DNA from: a virus
Length of the DNA stretch: 23,738 bases
Virus record (IMG/VR): IMGVR_UViG_3300032092_000260
Coordinates: 1 to 23,738 of that record
Direction: 5' to 3' (one strand)
In this document: positions 1-6,995 of the stretch, in pieces
How positions within the stretch are numbered: the first letter of the stretch is position 1
Layout: every line of letters begins with the position of its first letter
The notes under the pieces: generated by a model
Databases searched by the model: none
Seen by the model: the letters and a program-made list of their open reading frames with translations, nothing else
Told to the model about the DNA's origin: nothing
Program-made: the position numbers and the translations under genes

Positions 1-175
1 CGCCGACAGCCCCATTAATAGCAACTAAAGAACTTAACTGAGTAGTACCATCGCCTATGAATAACTCACTAGTATCTGAGTTAAATATAAACTGCCCATC
101 TTTTAAAATCAATGTAGGATTAGCAGCAAAGAAAGCTGCATTTTTTTTACCTATCCTTATGTCTACATTTGCCAT
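1..175 (-). CDS. Tail fibre/receptor-binding protein, N-terminal part only (cut by window edge)
   Basis: The ATG at 175-173 opens a frame of 58 codons that runs off the left edge. It overlaps the stop of the upstream gene (TAATG), so it belongs to the same late operon. The visible part has the pattern RIGKKNAAFFAANPTLILKDGQ, then FNSDTSELFIGDGTT. This resembles the small N-terminal domain of many tail fibres and the major tropism determinant, whose usual form is 'aaNPvLldGEigyetDTgklKiGDGtT'. In that family the domain attaches the fibre to the virion and the variable receptor-binding part follows. The missing C-terminal region prevents any statement on receptor type. The product could also be a head fibre. 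Confidence 0.7.
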   Translation of the reverse strand, partial: MANVDIRIGKKNAAFFAANPTLILKDGQFIFNSDTSELFIGDGTTQLSSLVAINGAVG

Positions 176-822
176 TAGTTAATCGGGTCTATAATTGTTG
201 ATGTGTTATTTGTAATCGTATCTATAATTTGTTGTAATACTTCAACTGTATAAGTGCCACTTGTGTTAAATGTTTGCAATATATTCCCGTCCTGGTCTTT
301 AATTTCAACTAAGAAAGTACCACTTGGAACAGTAGTTCCGCCAACATAAATATAATTGTTAGTTAAAATATTACCCGCTGCAATTGGTAAATTACAACTG
401 TTAGCACCTTGAGGCGAACTTATAGTTAAATCAAAAAAATGTCCACTAACATCGTCATCATTGCGCTCAGTAAAATCAGTTAATGTTACGCTATCATTTA
501 CTTTGAAAGCTCCTATTAATCCACTATTTGAAACAGCTCTCAAGTAATTAGGTAAATCAAAACATATTTGCTCAGTATCACTAATTACATGATCTATGTT
601 TGAAACATCTTTGTTAACTAAATCAGAAACAATACATAAATAATTCCTTGTAACGATACCTTTTGATAAAGTGCTATTTTGTAAAATAACATTAAAGAAC
701 GGATAAACTATTTCTACATTAGTGTCCGCTTCGGATTCATCACCAAAGTAAAATGAATTTATACCCTTATGCTTAATTGCAAATTGGCTAAATAATTCTT
801 TGTCTTGGTTAATCGTTAACAT
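175..822 (-). CDS. Probable virion structural protein, unknown role
   Basis: This is a 215-aa protein if started at the ATG at 822-820. That ATG overlaps the stop of the upstream gene (ATGTTAA), so I prefer it to an in-frame TTG four codons upstream (834). I do not recognise a named family. The C-terminal half is rich in beta-strand and Gly/Thr/Asn. It has the run GHFFDLTISSPQGANSCNLP followed by a small Ig-like or fibronectin-like pattern (VPSGTFLVEIKDQDGNILQTF). Its place between the head-tail connector and the tail fibre suggests a neck, tail-tip or fibre-anchoring protein. There is no signal peptide or membrane segment. Confidence 0.6.
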   Translation of the reverse strand: MLTINQDKELFSQFAIKHKGINSFYFGDESEADTNVEIVYPFFNVILQNSTLSKGIVTRNYLCIVSDLVNKDVSNIDHVISDTEQICFDLPNYLRAVSNSGLIGAFKVNDSVTLTDFTERNDDDVSGHFFDLTISSPQGANSCNLPIAAGNILTNNYIYVGGTTVPSGTFLVEIKDQDGNILQTFNTSGTYTVEVLQQIIDTITNNTSTIIDPIN

Positions 823-1373
823 TCTTTTTTGCAATAATAATCGTTAATATTGGTTTCGTTGTCTCTTATGTAAATCCCGTTAAAATAATTTTTTCTACTT
901 GCATTAATTCCCGAAGTTGTCGCTTCTATATATTTTGGAAAAGTTGTTGTATTATCATTTAAGTAATCCATTAATAGTTGACCGTATGCTTTAGCTTTTA
1001 AAGTCCATTCGTCCTTTAATAATTGAACATCGTTTGTGTCGGCTGCGCTTGAGTTAGCTGAGTTTTTAACTTGTATTCCTTTATTTTGATATGCAAATTT
1101 AAACGACAAACTAGATTCCGCTTTAATGTACCACGCTAAACATTTAGCGATATAGTTATTAATTAATGCCTTTTCGTTTGGATAAGAAGATAAAGATGGA
1201 TTTGAAGCTATTTTCGTTTTAATATCCTCATATAATGGAGTACCTAGAATCGGTTGGATATAAATATCCTGAACCATAATTATAGTGCTTTCAAGTTTTT
1301 TAAAGTCCACGTTTCCGTCAACTCCTACTAACTTCTTAAAGTAGTCTTCTTGTATAAATAATACGTCTGCCAT
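816..1373 (-). CDS. Head-tail connector-like protein (DUF6712-like)
   Basis: This 185-aa protein opens with LFIQEDYFKKLVGVDGNVDFKKL and then a helical segment ending YIQPILGTPLYEDI. This layout (a short N-terminal strand, a helix ending 'yIqpiLGtpLYe.l', then helices with conserved aromatics) is that of the DUF6712 proteins found after the portal in Bacteroidetes phages, and it recalls HK97 gp6/SPP1 gp15-type adaptors. The C-terminal tail (KNYFNGIYIRD...CKKEC) is polar. The start overlaps the portal stop by one base (TAATG), which implies translational coupling. The likely job is to form the ring below the portal where the tail docks. The exact family was not confirmed by search. Confidence 0.65.
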   Translation of the reverse strand: MADVLFIQEDYFKKLVGVDGNVDFKKLESTIIMVQDIYIQPILGTPLYEDIKTKIASNPSLSSYPNEKALINNYIAKCLAWYIKAESSLSFKFAYQNKGIQVKNSANSSAADTNDVQLLKDEWTLKAKAYGQLLMDYLNDNTTTFPKYIEATTSGINASRKNYFNGIYIRDNETNINDYYCKKEC

Positions 1374-3454
1374 TATTTCTTAACTTTTCTTAAACGTGTT
1401 TCAGCAACCCAAATATGCCTGCAATCAGGATCTACTACTTTTGTTTCAGGATTAGTATAGTAACCGCCTCTAAAATCCCAAATATTAGTACCTCCTACAT
1501 TTTCACCAACTCCCTTTAAACTAATGCCGTCTATTTCTTCAAAAGTATATTCTTTATTTAAAGACATTAATTTTTTACAAAAAGGACGAGATGAACCTCC
1601 TTTTTTCAAACTAGGTTTTTCATCGTTAACCTCATATTTATAAACTGTATAAATTTCATCACTTACAATAGGCTCAGTTTGTTTTTCAATAGCTTTTTCA
1701 GTTGGTTTAAAACCTATACTATTACTTTCTAAAAGTCCATTCTTAATTAACCTTGCAATACTTTCTTCCACTTTAGCGAAATCGCTTTGAGTTAACTCTG
1801 ATAATTCATCAATAGACAGTATCGGATTACCTTTTAAAGCGTTTAAAATAGCGTTGTCTAATTGTTCTACACTAATTACTAAAGCATCCGCAAACTTCAT
1901 TATTTGGCGCTCATATTTTAAAGCATCAATTTGACTTTTAAACTTTACCTTTTCACGTTTTAAAACAGTATAAGTTGATGGGTCTTCAATAGTTCCTATG
2001 CTTTCAAAAACCATTAAAACATTATCAACTTGACTAGACATTTTAGCATCTAATCCATCGTTAATACCTAAAAACTTTTTAACTTGACTAACTTTAAATC
2101 CATAAGCCGTTAAACTTGCAATAGCCAAATCAGGGCTTTCTGTTTTACCTGATTTAAACTTTCTTACAATTCTATCAATATCATTACGATCGGTTGCACT
2201 TAAACCAGTTAACATTTCATTATATCCATCCGCTTCTGCTTGTACTGGCAAAGGCTGACCATTTACATCAACTGCAACTGGTTTTAATGGCTCATATCCT
2301 TTTAACTTTCTTCTTTCGTCTTGAGTTAAATCAACGTCATTAGATAAGTCCGCTCCGATTAAACTAATTGGCTCAAACATCATTTCTAAATATTCACCTG
2401 TTTTTATAAATGCTAAGTAAGATAAGAACTCTAGTAAATCATTTTGTCTAGGTTCAATATATCCTTTAACGAATAACTCTTGTAAAGTTAATAAGTCAGG
2501 CGAACCGCTTAAAAATGAATCATCAAACTTTATATTAAATAATTCACTAGCCATCTCGTGACCTGCAAATATTTTCTTTTGCGCTCTTTTAGCAGTATAG
2601 GTAAATCTATCCGCCATATCAGTTGGCGTAACGTCTATAACCTCTGGTGCTTTATCCTCTCTTTCAGAGTGAACAACCATAACAGCTTCGCCGTCTTCGC
2701 CTGTGTATGTTCCTTTAAATCCTCTATCAATAGTAGCAACCATTTTGTCATCTGGCTTACCATTAAAGAAATTAATAATTTTACCCATTGATAAACCATT
2801 GTTTACCATTGTGCTATTAGCTACACTTATTGCAATGTCTGTATTAATATCTTCTACAATACTTTGATATTGCGCAACTGGATAAATCGATTCCAATCTA
2901 CTAGCAGACGCTGAATAGTATTTGAAATCAGTAAAGAAAGTACCAACTTGAATTTCTTTATCATTCCATTTTTTAATTTCTTTTATCTCAATATTGTATT
3001 GGTTTTTCTTCCAATCTTTTGAGAAAAATAAAGTTTCCCCATCCTCTGAAATCCTACAATTTGCGGAATTTAAAAAATACATTTCAATAGCTTCACCACT
3101 TAAATTAGTTATGATCTCAATATACTGACCGTTAAAGATTTCGGTATTTTCACTAATCTTTTTTCCTACTTGGTTTAAAGTTTCTTTTTTGTTGAAATTA
3201 TCAATAAAAGCATTTACTTTAATTTCATCAACTGCATTAACTGCTTTTAATCCTTTTCCCCAAATATACCTAGCCTTGCGTTTAATGATAGCCCTATGCT
3301 CAGGATGCTCACTGTACAGTCTAATTAATTCTTGAGGGTACAAATTATTTTTACCATACTTAACAAACCCCTTATTATCAACAGTAAACGATAATTTAGG
3401 CATAGCCTTTAAGTTAAGTAACTTTTTATTTTCTATAATATTGATACTAGCCAT
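1373..3454 (-). CDS. Portal protein with C-terminal extension
   Basis: At 693 aa this is the largest head-vertex protein here. The N-terminal 450 residues have portal character: KNNLYPQELIRLYSEHPEHRAI near the start, the segment with NGQYIEII around residue 110, and a long helical region with a clip/stem-like stretch (SLIGADLSNDVDLTQDERR). The portal forms the dodecameric DNA channel at one capsid vertex. Residues of about 525-585 look like a small winged-helix (LDNAILNALKGNPILSIDEL...IARLIKNGLL). The last 70 residues carry RPFCKK (Cys626) and DPDCRHIW (Cys678), a pattern seen at the C-termini of minor head proteins. The gene overlaps its upstream neighbour by 8 bp. No separate gpF/gp7-like minor head protein gene is visible, so the C-terminal domain may take that role (inference). 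Confidence 0.75.
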   Translation of the reverse strand: MASINIIENKKLLNLKAMPKLSFTVDNKGFVKYGKNNLYPQELIRLYSEHPEHRAIIKRKARYIWGKGLKAVNAVDEIKVNAFIDNFNKKETLNQVGKKISENTEIFNGQYIEIITNLSGEAIEMYFLNSANCRISEDGETLFFSKDWKKNQYNIEIKEIKKWNDKEIQVGTFFTDFKYYSASASRLESIYPVAQYQSIVEDINTDIAISVANSTMVNNGLSMGKIINFFNGKPDDKMVATIDRGFKGTYTGEDGEAVMVVHSEREDKAPEVIDVTPTDMADRFTYTAKRAQKKIFAGHEMASELFNIKFDDSFLSGSPDLLTLQELFVKGYIEPRQNDLLEFLSYLAFIKTGEYLEMMFEPISLIGADLSNDVDLTQDERRKLKGYEPLKPVAVDVNGQPLPVQAEADGYNEMLTGLSATDRNDIDRIVRKFKSGKTESPDLAIASLTAYGFKVSQVKKFLGINDGLDAKMSSQVDNVLMVFESIGTIEDPSTYTVLKREKVKFKSQIDALKYERQIMKFADALVISVEQLDNAILNALKGNPILSIDELSELTQSDFAKVEESIARLIKNGLLESNSIGFKPTEKAIEKQTEPIVSDEIYTVYKYEVNDEKPSLKKGGSSRPFCKKLMSLNKEYTFEEIDGISLKGVGENVGGTNIWDFRGGYYTNPETKVVDPDCRHIWVAETRLRKVKK

Positions 3455-3842
3455 TATATACTATCGTTTCTATTTGATTGCCATTATACTGAGTTATCTC
3501 AGATATATTGTCAACTAGATTTAATTTTCCTGTTTCAATTTTATTAGTCGCAAGTAATGGATCTAAATTTGTTGCGCTTGTTTGTTCGTAAACATTGTAA
3601 GCGTAAAAACCACTTAATCCTAATTCAAAAGTACCGTTCAATAAATCTTCGGTTTCGTTTTCAATAAAATTAAATTCATTGAATCTTAGTTTATTGTTAC
3701 TTATATCTTCCGCTATAAAACATTTTACTTCTCCACTTTGGTCGTTTATAACTTCAAATAAATAAACAGCATTAGTTAACGTGGTCTTTTCGGATAGCGT
3801 TAAAACTACTATATTGGTACTATTTTTATTAATGATTATCAC
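3447..3842 (-). CDS. Conserved structural protein upstream of portal, unknown role
   Basis: The 131-aa product is beta-rich, with a GFYAYNVYEQTSATNLDP motif followed by IETGKLNLV. I recognise this layout ('G.Y.Y.iYeq.s..NLdp....vE.Gkl.V') from small proteins in Bacteroidetes phage structural modules, but their function is not known to me. The start is a GTG at 3842-3840. The promoter-like element B lies immediately upstream, so the mRNA would be almost leaderless. The stop overlaps the portal start by 8 bp. The position suggests a neck or tail-completion part, or a baseplate accessory. Confidence 0.6.
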   Translation of the reverse strand: MIIINKNSTNIVVLTLSEKTTLTNAVYLFEVINDQSGEVKCFIAEDISNNKLRFNEFNFIENETEDLLNGTFELGLSGFYAYNVYEQTSATNLDPLLATNKIETGKLNLVDNISEITQYNGNQIETIVYNG

Positions 3843-3846
3843 TAAA

Positions 3847-3877
3847 TTAATATACCAAAAAATGTAAACTTTTACAA
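3847..3877 (-). promoter_or_regulatory. Late promoter-like element, copy B
   Basis: Read leftward this is TTG (3877-3875), a 20-nt spacer beginning TAAAA and ending TTTGG, then TATATTAA (3854-3847). The same arrangement recurs at 14379-14409 and 6353-6383. The spacing fits the Bacteroidetes -33/-7 architecture. The -7 box keeps TAnnTT of the TAnnTTTG consensus but ends in AA. It sits 4 nt before the GTG of the portal-operon first gene. Confidence 0.65.
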
Positions 3878-3880
3878 AAT

Positions 3881-3916
3881 AAAAAAAGCTACCTAATTTA
3901 ATAAGTAGCTTTTTTT
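3881..3916. terminator. Bidirectional intrinsic terminator
   Basis: A perfect 12-bp inverted repeat lies at 3881-3892 (seven A then GCTAC) and 3905-3916 (GTAGC then seven T), with a 12-nt loop. Both strands give a stem followed by a T-tract. It lies between the probable tail tube gene (stop at 3936) and promoter-like element B. It would therefore end the capsid/tube transcript just before the portal transcript begins. Confidence 0.85.
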
Positions 3917-3935
3917 ATTTTAATTAATTTAACTA

Positions 3936-4442
3936 TTAAGTTAATAATCCTGCTAAGATTGTAGGGTCAACTTTTTTCGCCGCTGCTTTTGCTCTTCCTT
4001 TTATAGTTAATGTAGTTCCAATGAAATCACCCATTGCAGTACCTGACTCAAATTTAGAATCAATACCAGTAGAACCAAACTCACGTCCTAACATCCAAGC
4101 GTCACCGTTTTGCATTACTGCAATTAATACGCATTTGTTTTGTAAGTATAACGAAATCTCTTCTTTATCTAAAGTATTTAATCCGTGCATTTTAATTGAC
4201 GCTTCCCAGTCGTAAGCGAATGAACCATTTGCGGTTGCTCCAGCACCTGTATAAGACCAATTCCCTTGTTCTATTTCTTGAGCTATTGTTTTAAATGCAA
4301 GTGTTTTTGTGATTGCAGTTACAACATTTGCTGTTAACGTTGATGTTGTAATATTACTAAATGGCGTGATATACCATGAAGCAACTCCAGCTGTCGTTAA
4401 ACAGTCTTTTACTGCGTAATTTTGTGTTAATGGACAAGGCAT
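3936..4442 (-). CDS. Probable major tail tube protein
   Basis: This 168-aa protein follows the major capsid gene. It begins MPCPLTQNYAVKDCLTTAGV and has alternating strands typical of tube proteins (TLAFKTIAQEIEQGNWSYTGAGATANGSFAYDWEASIKM), then LQNKCVLIAVMQNGDAWMLGREFGS and a C-terminal TTLTIKGRAKAAAK. A short 'nGd.wllG...g' strand with a preceding helix resembles Bacteroidetes siphovirus tube proteins. These proteins stack as hexamers around the tape measure. Placement between two terminators suggests a separately tuned, abundant product. It could instead be a capsid decoration protein, but the fold pattern fits a tube better. Confidence 0.55.
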   Translation of the reverse strand: MPCPLTQNYAVKDCLTTAGVASWYITPFSNITTSTLTANVVTAITKTLAFKTIAQEIEQGNWSYTGAGATANGSFAYDWEASIKMHGLNTLDKEEISLYLQNKCVLIAVMQNGDAWMLGREFGSTGIDSKFESGTAMGDFIGTTLTIKGRAKAAAKKVDPTILAGLLT

Positions 4443-4471
4443 AATTTTATAATTTTAATATTAATAAATAA

Positions 4472-4495
4472 GAGGGGATTAATTAAAACCCCCTC
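4472..4495 (-). terminator. Hairpin between capsid and tube genes, probable partial terminator
   Basis: GAGGGG (4472-4477) and CCCCTC (4490-4495) pair. Three more pairs including one G.T wobble extend the stem inward on the leftward transcript. A loose TTATTTATT tract follows leftward, and a run of eight T follows on the plus side. It lies 10 bp past the major capsid stop, so it probably lowers read-through into the tube gene. Confidence 0.7.
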
Positions 4496-4504
4496 ATTTT
4501 TTTT

Positions 4505-5548
4505 CTATCCACCGTATAAAGTGATATAACGTTGATTAGTTACCCATGTAGCCATAGCTTGAGTATTCTTAATGTAACGTTGCATTGCACCGTTTGCCAC
4601 TTTATCAATTTGTAAACTATTCAAATCGCTTGTTGCATCTGTTAACACTTTCAAATAACTAGGTAAAGTTAAAACTCTAAAAGTCGCTCCGATCGGGTGG
4701 AATGAAATCTCAACACCATTGTAGTAAATTTTTTCATTTGCCCCTGCCCCTTCAATTAAAAAATTAACTTGTTGCGCTGCCCCTACTGTATTGTTAGCAA
4801 TTTTTATTAGTTGTCTATCGGCTAATGGCGCAAAAATCATTGGTAATTCACCAGCGCTATTAATTACTTTTTGGTCAGCTCCAGCGTATAATTTACTGTA
4901 TTCTAAAGCAATGTTAGCACTTGTTACAGTAGTGCCAGTTACTTTGATATAGTTACCTAAACCTGCTCCAGGTACTGTTTTTGATTGAGAGTCATTATAT
5001 AATATTCTAGTTACTAATGAATCAAATAACGTTGTAGGCATTGCTGCAACTGCTGCTTGAGCCGCTGCTGTAATAGAGCCTTGACCTGCGCCGGGCGTTA
5101 ATGCTGCAATAGCTGCTTTAGTTGCAGTTGTTGCACCGTTCCAAAGTTTAGATTCAATATCAGCTCCGATAGCTGGTTGAATTTGGATTAATACTTTTTT
5201 GTCAAATTCGTCAGACACTACTTCATAAGCACCTGATTTCATTGATTTTTCGAATTTAGTGCCTTTTAATGAATTATCATTAATACGATCTTCGTAATTG
5301 AAAGCTACTAAAGATACAGGGGTTCTATTTACACCTAAAGCAATGTTACCAGTTGCTGTTACCTCACCAGTATTTAATGCTGTCATTGTAACATCTACTT
5401 TACTTTCGTAAACATCTGTTCCTGATTTGTGACCTTCTTCAATATCAATTACTCTTTCTCTAAGAGTTTTTGAGTCTTGGTATAATTCCTCTGTAATTTG
5501 CTCTAACTCAGAGTGGTTTCTTGTTGAGCCTGTAAAATTTATTGGCAT
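4505..5548 (-). CDS. Major capsid protein, HK97-like fold
   Basis: The 347-aa length, position after protease and scaffold genes, and composition all fit a major capsid protein. Residues 1-45 form a charged helical N-arm (SELEQITEELYQDSKTLRERVIDIEEG). A long Ala/Gly/Thr-rich middle follows. Near the end there is KIYYNGVEISFHPIGATFRV and then the C-terminal ATWVTNQRYITLYGG, an ending style common in Bacteroidetes phage capsid proteins. The protein would form the hexamers and pentamers of the icosahedral head. No proteolysed delta domain is obvious, so maturation may act on the scaffold. The leader upstream of the ATG is A-rich with no Shine-Dalgarno sequence. A hairpin terminator lies just after the stop. 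Confidence 0.75.
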   Translation of the reverse strand: MPINFTGSTRNHSELEQITEELYQDSKTLRERVIDIEEGHKSGTDVYESKVDVTMTALNTGEVTATGNIALGVNRTPVSLVAFNYEDRINDNSLKGTKFEKSMKSGAYEVVSDEFDKKVLIQIQPAIGADIESKLWNGATTATKAAIAALTPGAGQGSITAAAQAAVAAMPTTLFDSLVTRILYNDSQSKTVPGAGLGNYIKVTGTTVTSANIALEYSKLYAGADQKVINSAGELPMIFAPLADRQLIKIANNTVGAAQQVNFLIEGAGANEKIYYNGVEISFHPIGATFRVLTLPSYLKVLTDATSDLNSLQIDKVANGAMQRYIKNTQAMATWVTNQRYITLYGG

Positions 5549-5560
5549 AATTGTTTGTTT

Positions 5561-5734
5561 TTATTTTTGTTTATATTGTTTTAAATCTTCGATTAACCAT
5601 TCAATTTGTTCTTTAGAACAAACGTCTTTTAAATAGTCTTCAATTTTATTAGAGCCTAATGCTTCTAAGAATACTTTGTAATTAACTCCTTCTTCAAATG
5701 GATTAACTACTGATTCAGATTTTTCTTTTGCCAT
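5561..5734 (-). CDS. Small conserved protein between scaffold and capsid genes
   Basis: A 57-aa frame runs from the ATG at 5734-5732 to the TAA at 5561. The sequence starts MAKEKSESVVNPFEEGVNYK, continues VFLEALGSNKIEDYL, and has a helix with KEQIEWLIEDL. It fits the gap between the scaffold-like gene (stop at 5746) and the major capsid gene exactly, with 11-12 bp on each side. The NPFEEGVNYKxFLEAL start and EQIEWL helix recall small acidic proteins at the same site in related phages. The function is unknown; a scaffold or capsid accessory is possible. It is acidic and soluble, with no signal peptide. Confidence 0.7.
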   Translation of the reverse strand: MAKEKSESVVNPFEEGVNYKVFLEALGSNKIEDYLKDVCSKEQIEWLIEDLKQYKQK

Positions 5735-5745
5735 GTTTTTTGTTT

Positions 5746-6327
5746 TTATAATTTACCTTTGTTAAATAACATTTTTTCGTAGTTGCTCATTTCTTCGTAA
5801 GCTTTAGTAGCTTTTTTAGAAGGCTTTTGAGATTCTAAATTAACGGCAACAGCTTTGCCATTTAATTCACTAATAGCATTTAAAGCAACTCCTAAACCTT
5901 TTTTTGTTTCAGATAATTCAGCTTCTAAAGTTGTTTTTGATGCTACATTGTTTTTTTCAAAAGCATCTAAACGCTCAGATAATTTTGATAGCATAGCCTT
6001 CATTTCAGATTCCACAGGCTCTACCTCTGCAACAGGTGCTTCTACTTCTTTCGGTTTAATTTCAGTAACCACACCAGCAGCGCAAACAATTTTAGTTCCG
6101 TCCTCTAATTCAAATTCACCTTCGGCTGGGATAGCAACACCGTCCTCACCAGTAAATGTAGCTGGTGAACCAACTTCCATTTTATCAACAGATAGAACAG
6201 TTCCATCAATTAATTTAACGTCTTCTAATTTTGCAACAGTCGGCTCTACTTGTTTAGCTGGTAAATTAATACCGAACTTTGCTAAGTATGTGGCAACTGC
6301 TTTTTCTGCTTTTTCACTTAAATTCAT
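5746..6327 (-). CDS. Scaffold-like capsid assembly protein
   Basis: This 193-aa protein has four parts: a short N-terminal helix, a compact beta module (residues about 30-92) with VAIPAEGEFELEDGTKIVCA, an acidic/proline linker (KEVEAPVAEVEPVESE), and a coiled coil of about residues 105-155 (MKAMLSKLSERLDAFEKN...). It ends NYEKMLFNKGKL. The 'G.y.leDGt.ivv..GvvteI' module followed by a coiled coil recurs in scaffold-type proteins next to the protease and capsid genes of Bacteroidetes phages. The likely role is to guide procapsid assembly and then be cleaved. Promoter-like element C lies upstream, giving a leader of about 20 nt. Confidence 0.65.
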   Translation of the reverse strand: MNLSEKAEKAVATYLAKFGINLPAKQVEPTVAKLEDVKLIDGTVLSVDKMEVGSPATFTGEDGVAIPAEGEFELEDGTKIVCAAGVVTEIKPKEVEAPVAEVEPVESEMKAMLSKLSERLDAFEKNNVASKTTLEAELSETKKGLGVALNAISELNGKAVAVNLESQKPSKKATKAYEEMSNYEKMLFNKGKL

Positions 6328-6352
6328 ATTTTTTTTATTTAATGTTTCTAAA

Positions 6353-6383
6353 TTAATATACCAAATAAATTTGCTTTTTACAA
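6353..6383 (-). promoter_or_regulatory. Late promoter-like element, copy C
   Basis: Leftward this is TTG (6383-6381), a 20-nt spacer starting TAAAA and ending TTTGG, then TATATTAA (6360-6353), followed by TTTAG as in copy B. It lies between the protease gene and the scaffold gene. It would start a transcript for scaffold, the 57-aa ORF and capsid. Confidence 0.65.
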
Positions 6384-6384
6384 T

Positions 6385-6990
6385 TTATTTTTTTATGAGA
6401 TTGTAGATAATAGATTCGATTTGTTTTTCGTCTAAGTCAATTTCTTTTTCCAAATCAAAAAAACCCTCTAAAGAAATACCGTTTACTTTACCAGCTTTTG
6501 CTTCTTTCCAAATAGCGTCGTTGTTGACTTTCATAGAACAATAGATAGTCCCGTCACTAAGATTTTCAAATCCTTTTGGAGCTGTAATACCTCTACTTTC
6601 GTCACTCATAAATATTTCAAATACAAATACGCCTTTGGACAAGTCCTGAGTGTCATGTGTTAATTTTACTTTCTTTTGATTACCGTCACTCATATATTTT
6701 TGAAGTATTTGCATGTTAGTGTCTTTTTTATAAACTACATAAAACTCTTCATTTTCAACTTTACGATAGATAGGTAGATCAGCTATAATAACAGGGGCTG
6801 TTATAATTCTCTGTTCTTCTTGTAGTGCCATTTTAAATTCAACAGGCTTATGTTCGCTAAACATTAACCACTCGGTAAGCATAGCAGGACTATCTACTAA
6901 AGCGATATTTTGAATGCCTTGTTGTTTTAATTCTAATCCGTTTAGATCTTCATTGATCGTAGCGTAATAAATTGGTAGTTTCTTTTCCAT
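6385..6990 (-). CDS. Prohead protease, XkdF-like
   Basis: The 201-aa product has NIALVDSPAMLTEW near residue 30. It then has KLTHDTQDLSKGVFVFEIF with His112, and finally WKEAKAGKVNGISLEGFFDL with Ser173. The 'sLVd.PA' start and the ending 'W..v..G.v.G.SlEgff' are marks of phage prohead serine proteases of the XkdF type, whose His/Ser pair processes scaffold or capsid during head maturation. The neighbours agree: scaffold and capsid genes follow immediately. The gene starts 5 bp after the tape measure stop, so it is probably co-transcribed with the tail genes. Assignment of His112 and Ser173 as catalytic is inference from pattern. Confidence 0.7.
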   Translation of the reverse strand: MEKKLPIYYATINEDLNGLELKQQGIQNIALVDSPAMLTEWLMFSEHKPVEFKMALQEEQRIITAPVIIADLPIYRKVENEEFYVVYKKDTNMQILQKYMSDGNQKKVKLTHDTQDLSKGVFVFEIFMSDESRGITAPKGFENLSDGTIYCSMKVNNDAIWKEAKAGKVNGISLEGFFDLEKEIDLDEKQIESIIYNLIKK

Positions 6991-6995
6991 TTTTT

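Noticed and set aside
2558-2791. 77-aa rightward open frame opposite the portal gene
   Set aside because: Antisense to a well-supported portal gene, with no promoter or family resemblance.
5855-6406. 183-aa rightward open frame opposite the scaffold gene
   Set aside because: It lies fully antisense to the scaffold-like gene and its promoter, has Ser/Thr-rich low-complexity content typical of a shadow of a Lys/Glu/Ala-rich gene, and shows no recognisable motif.
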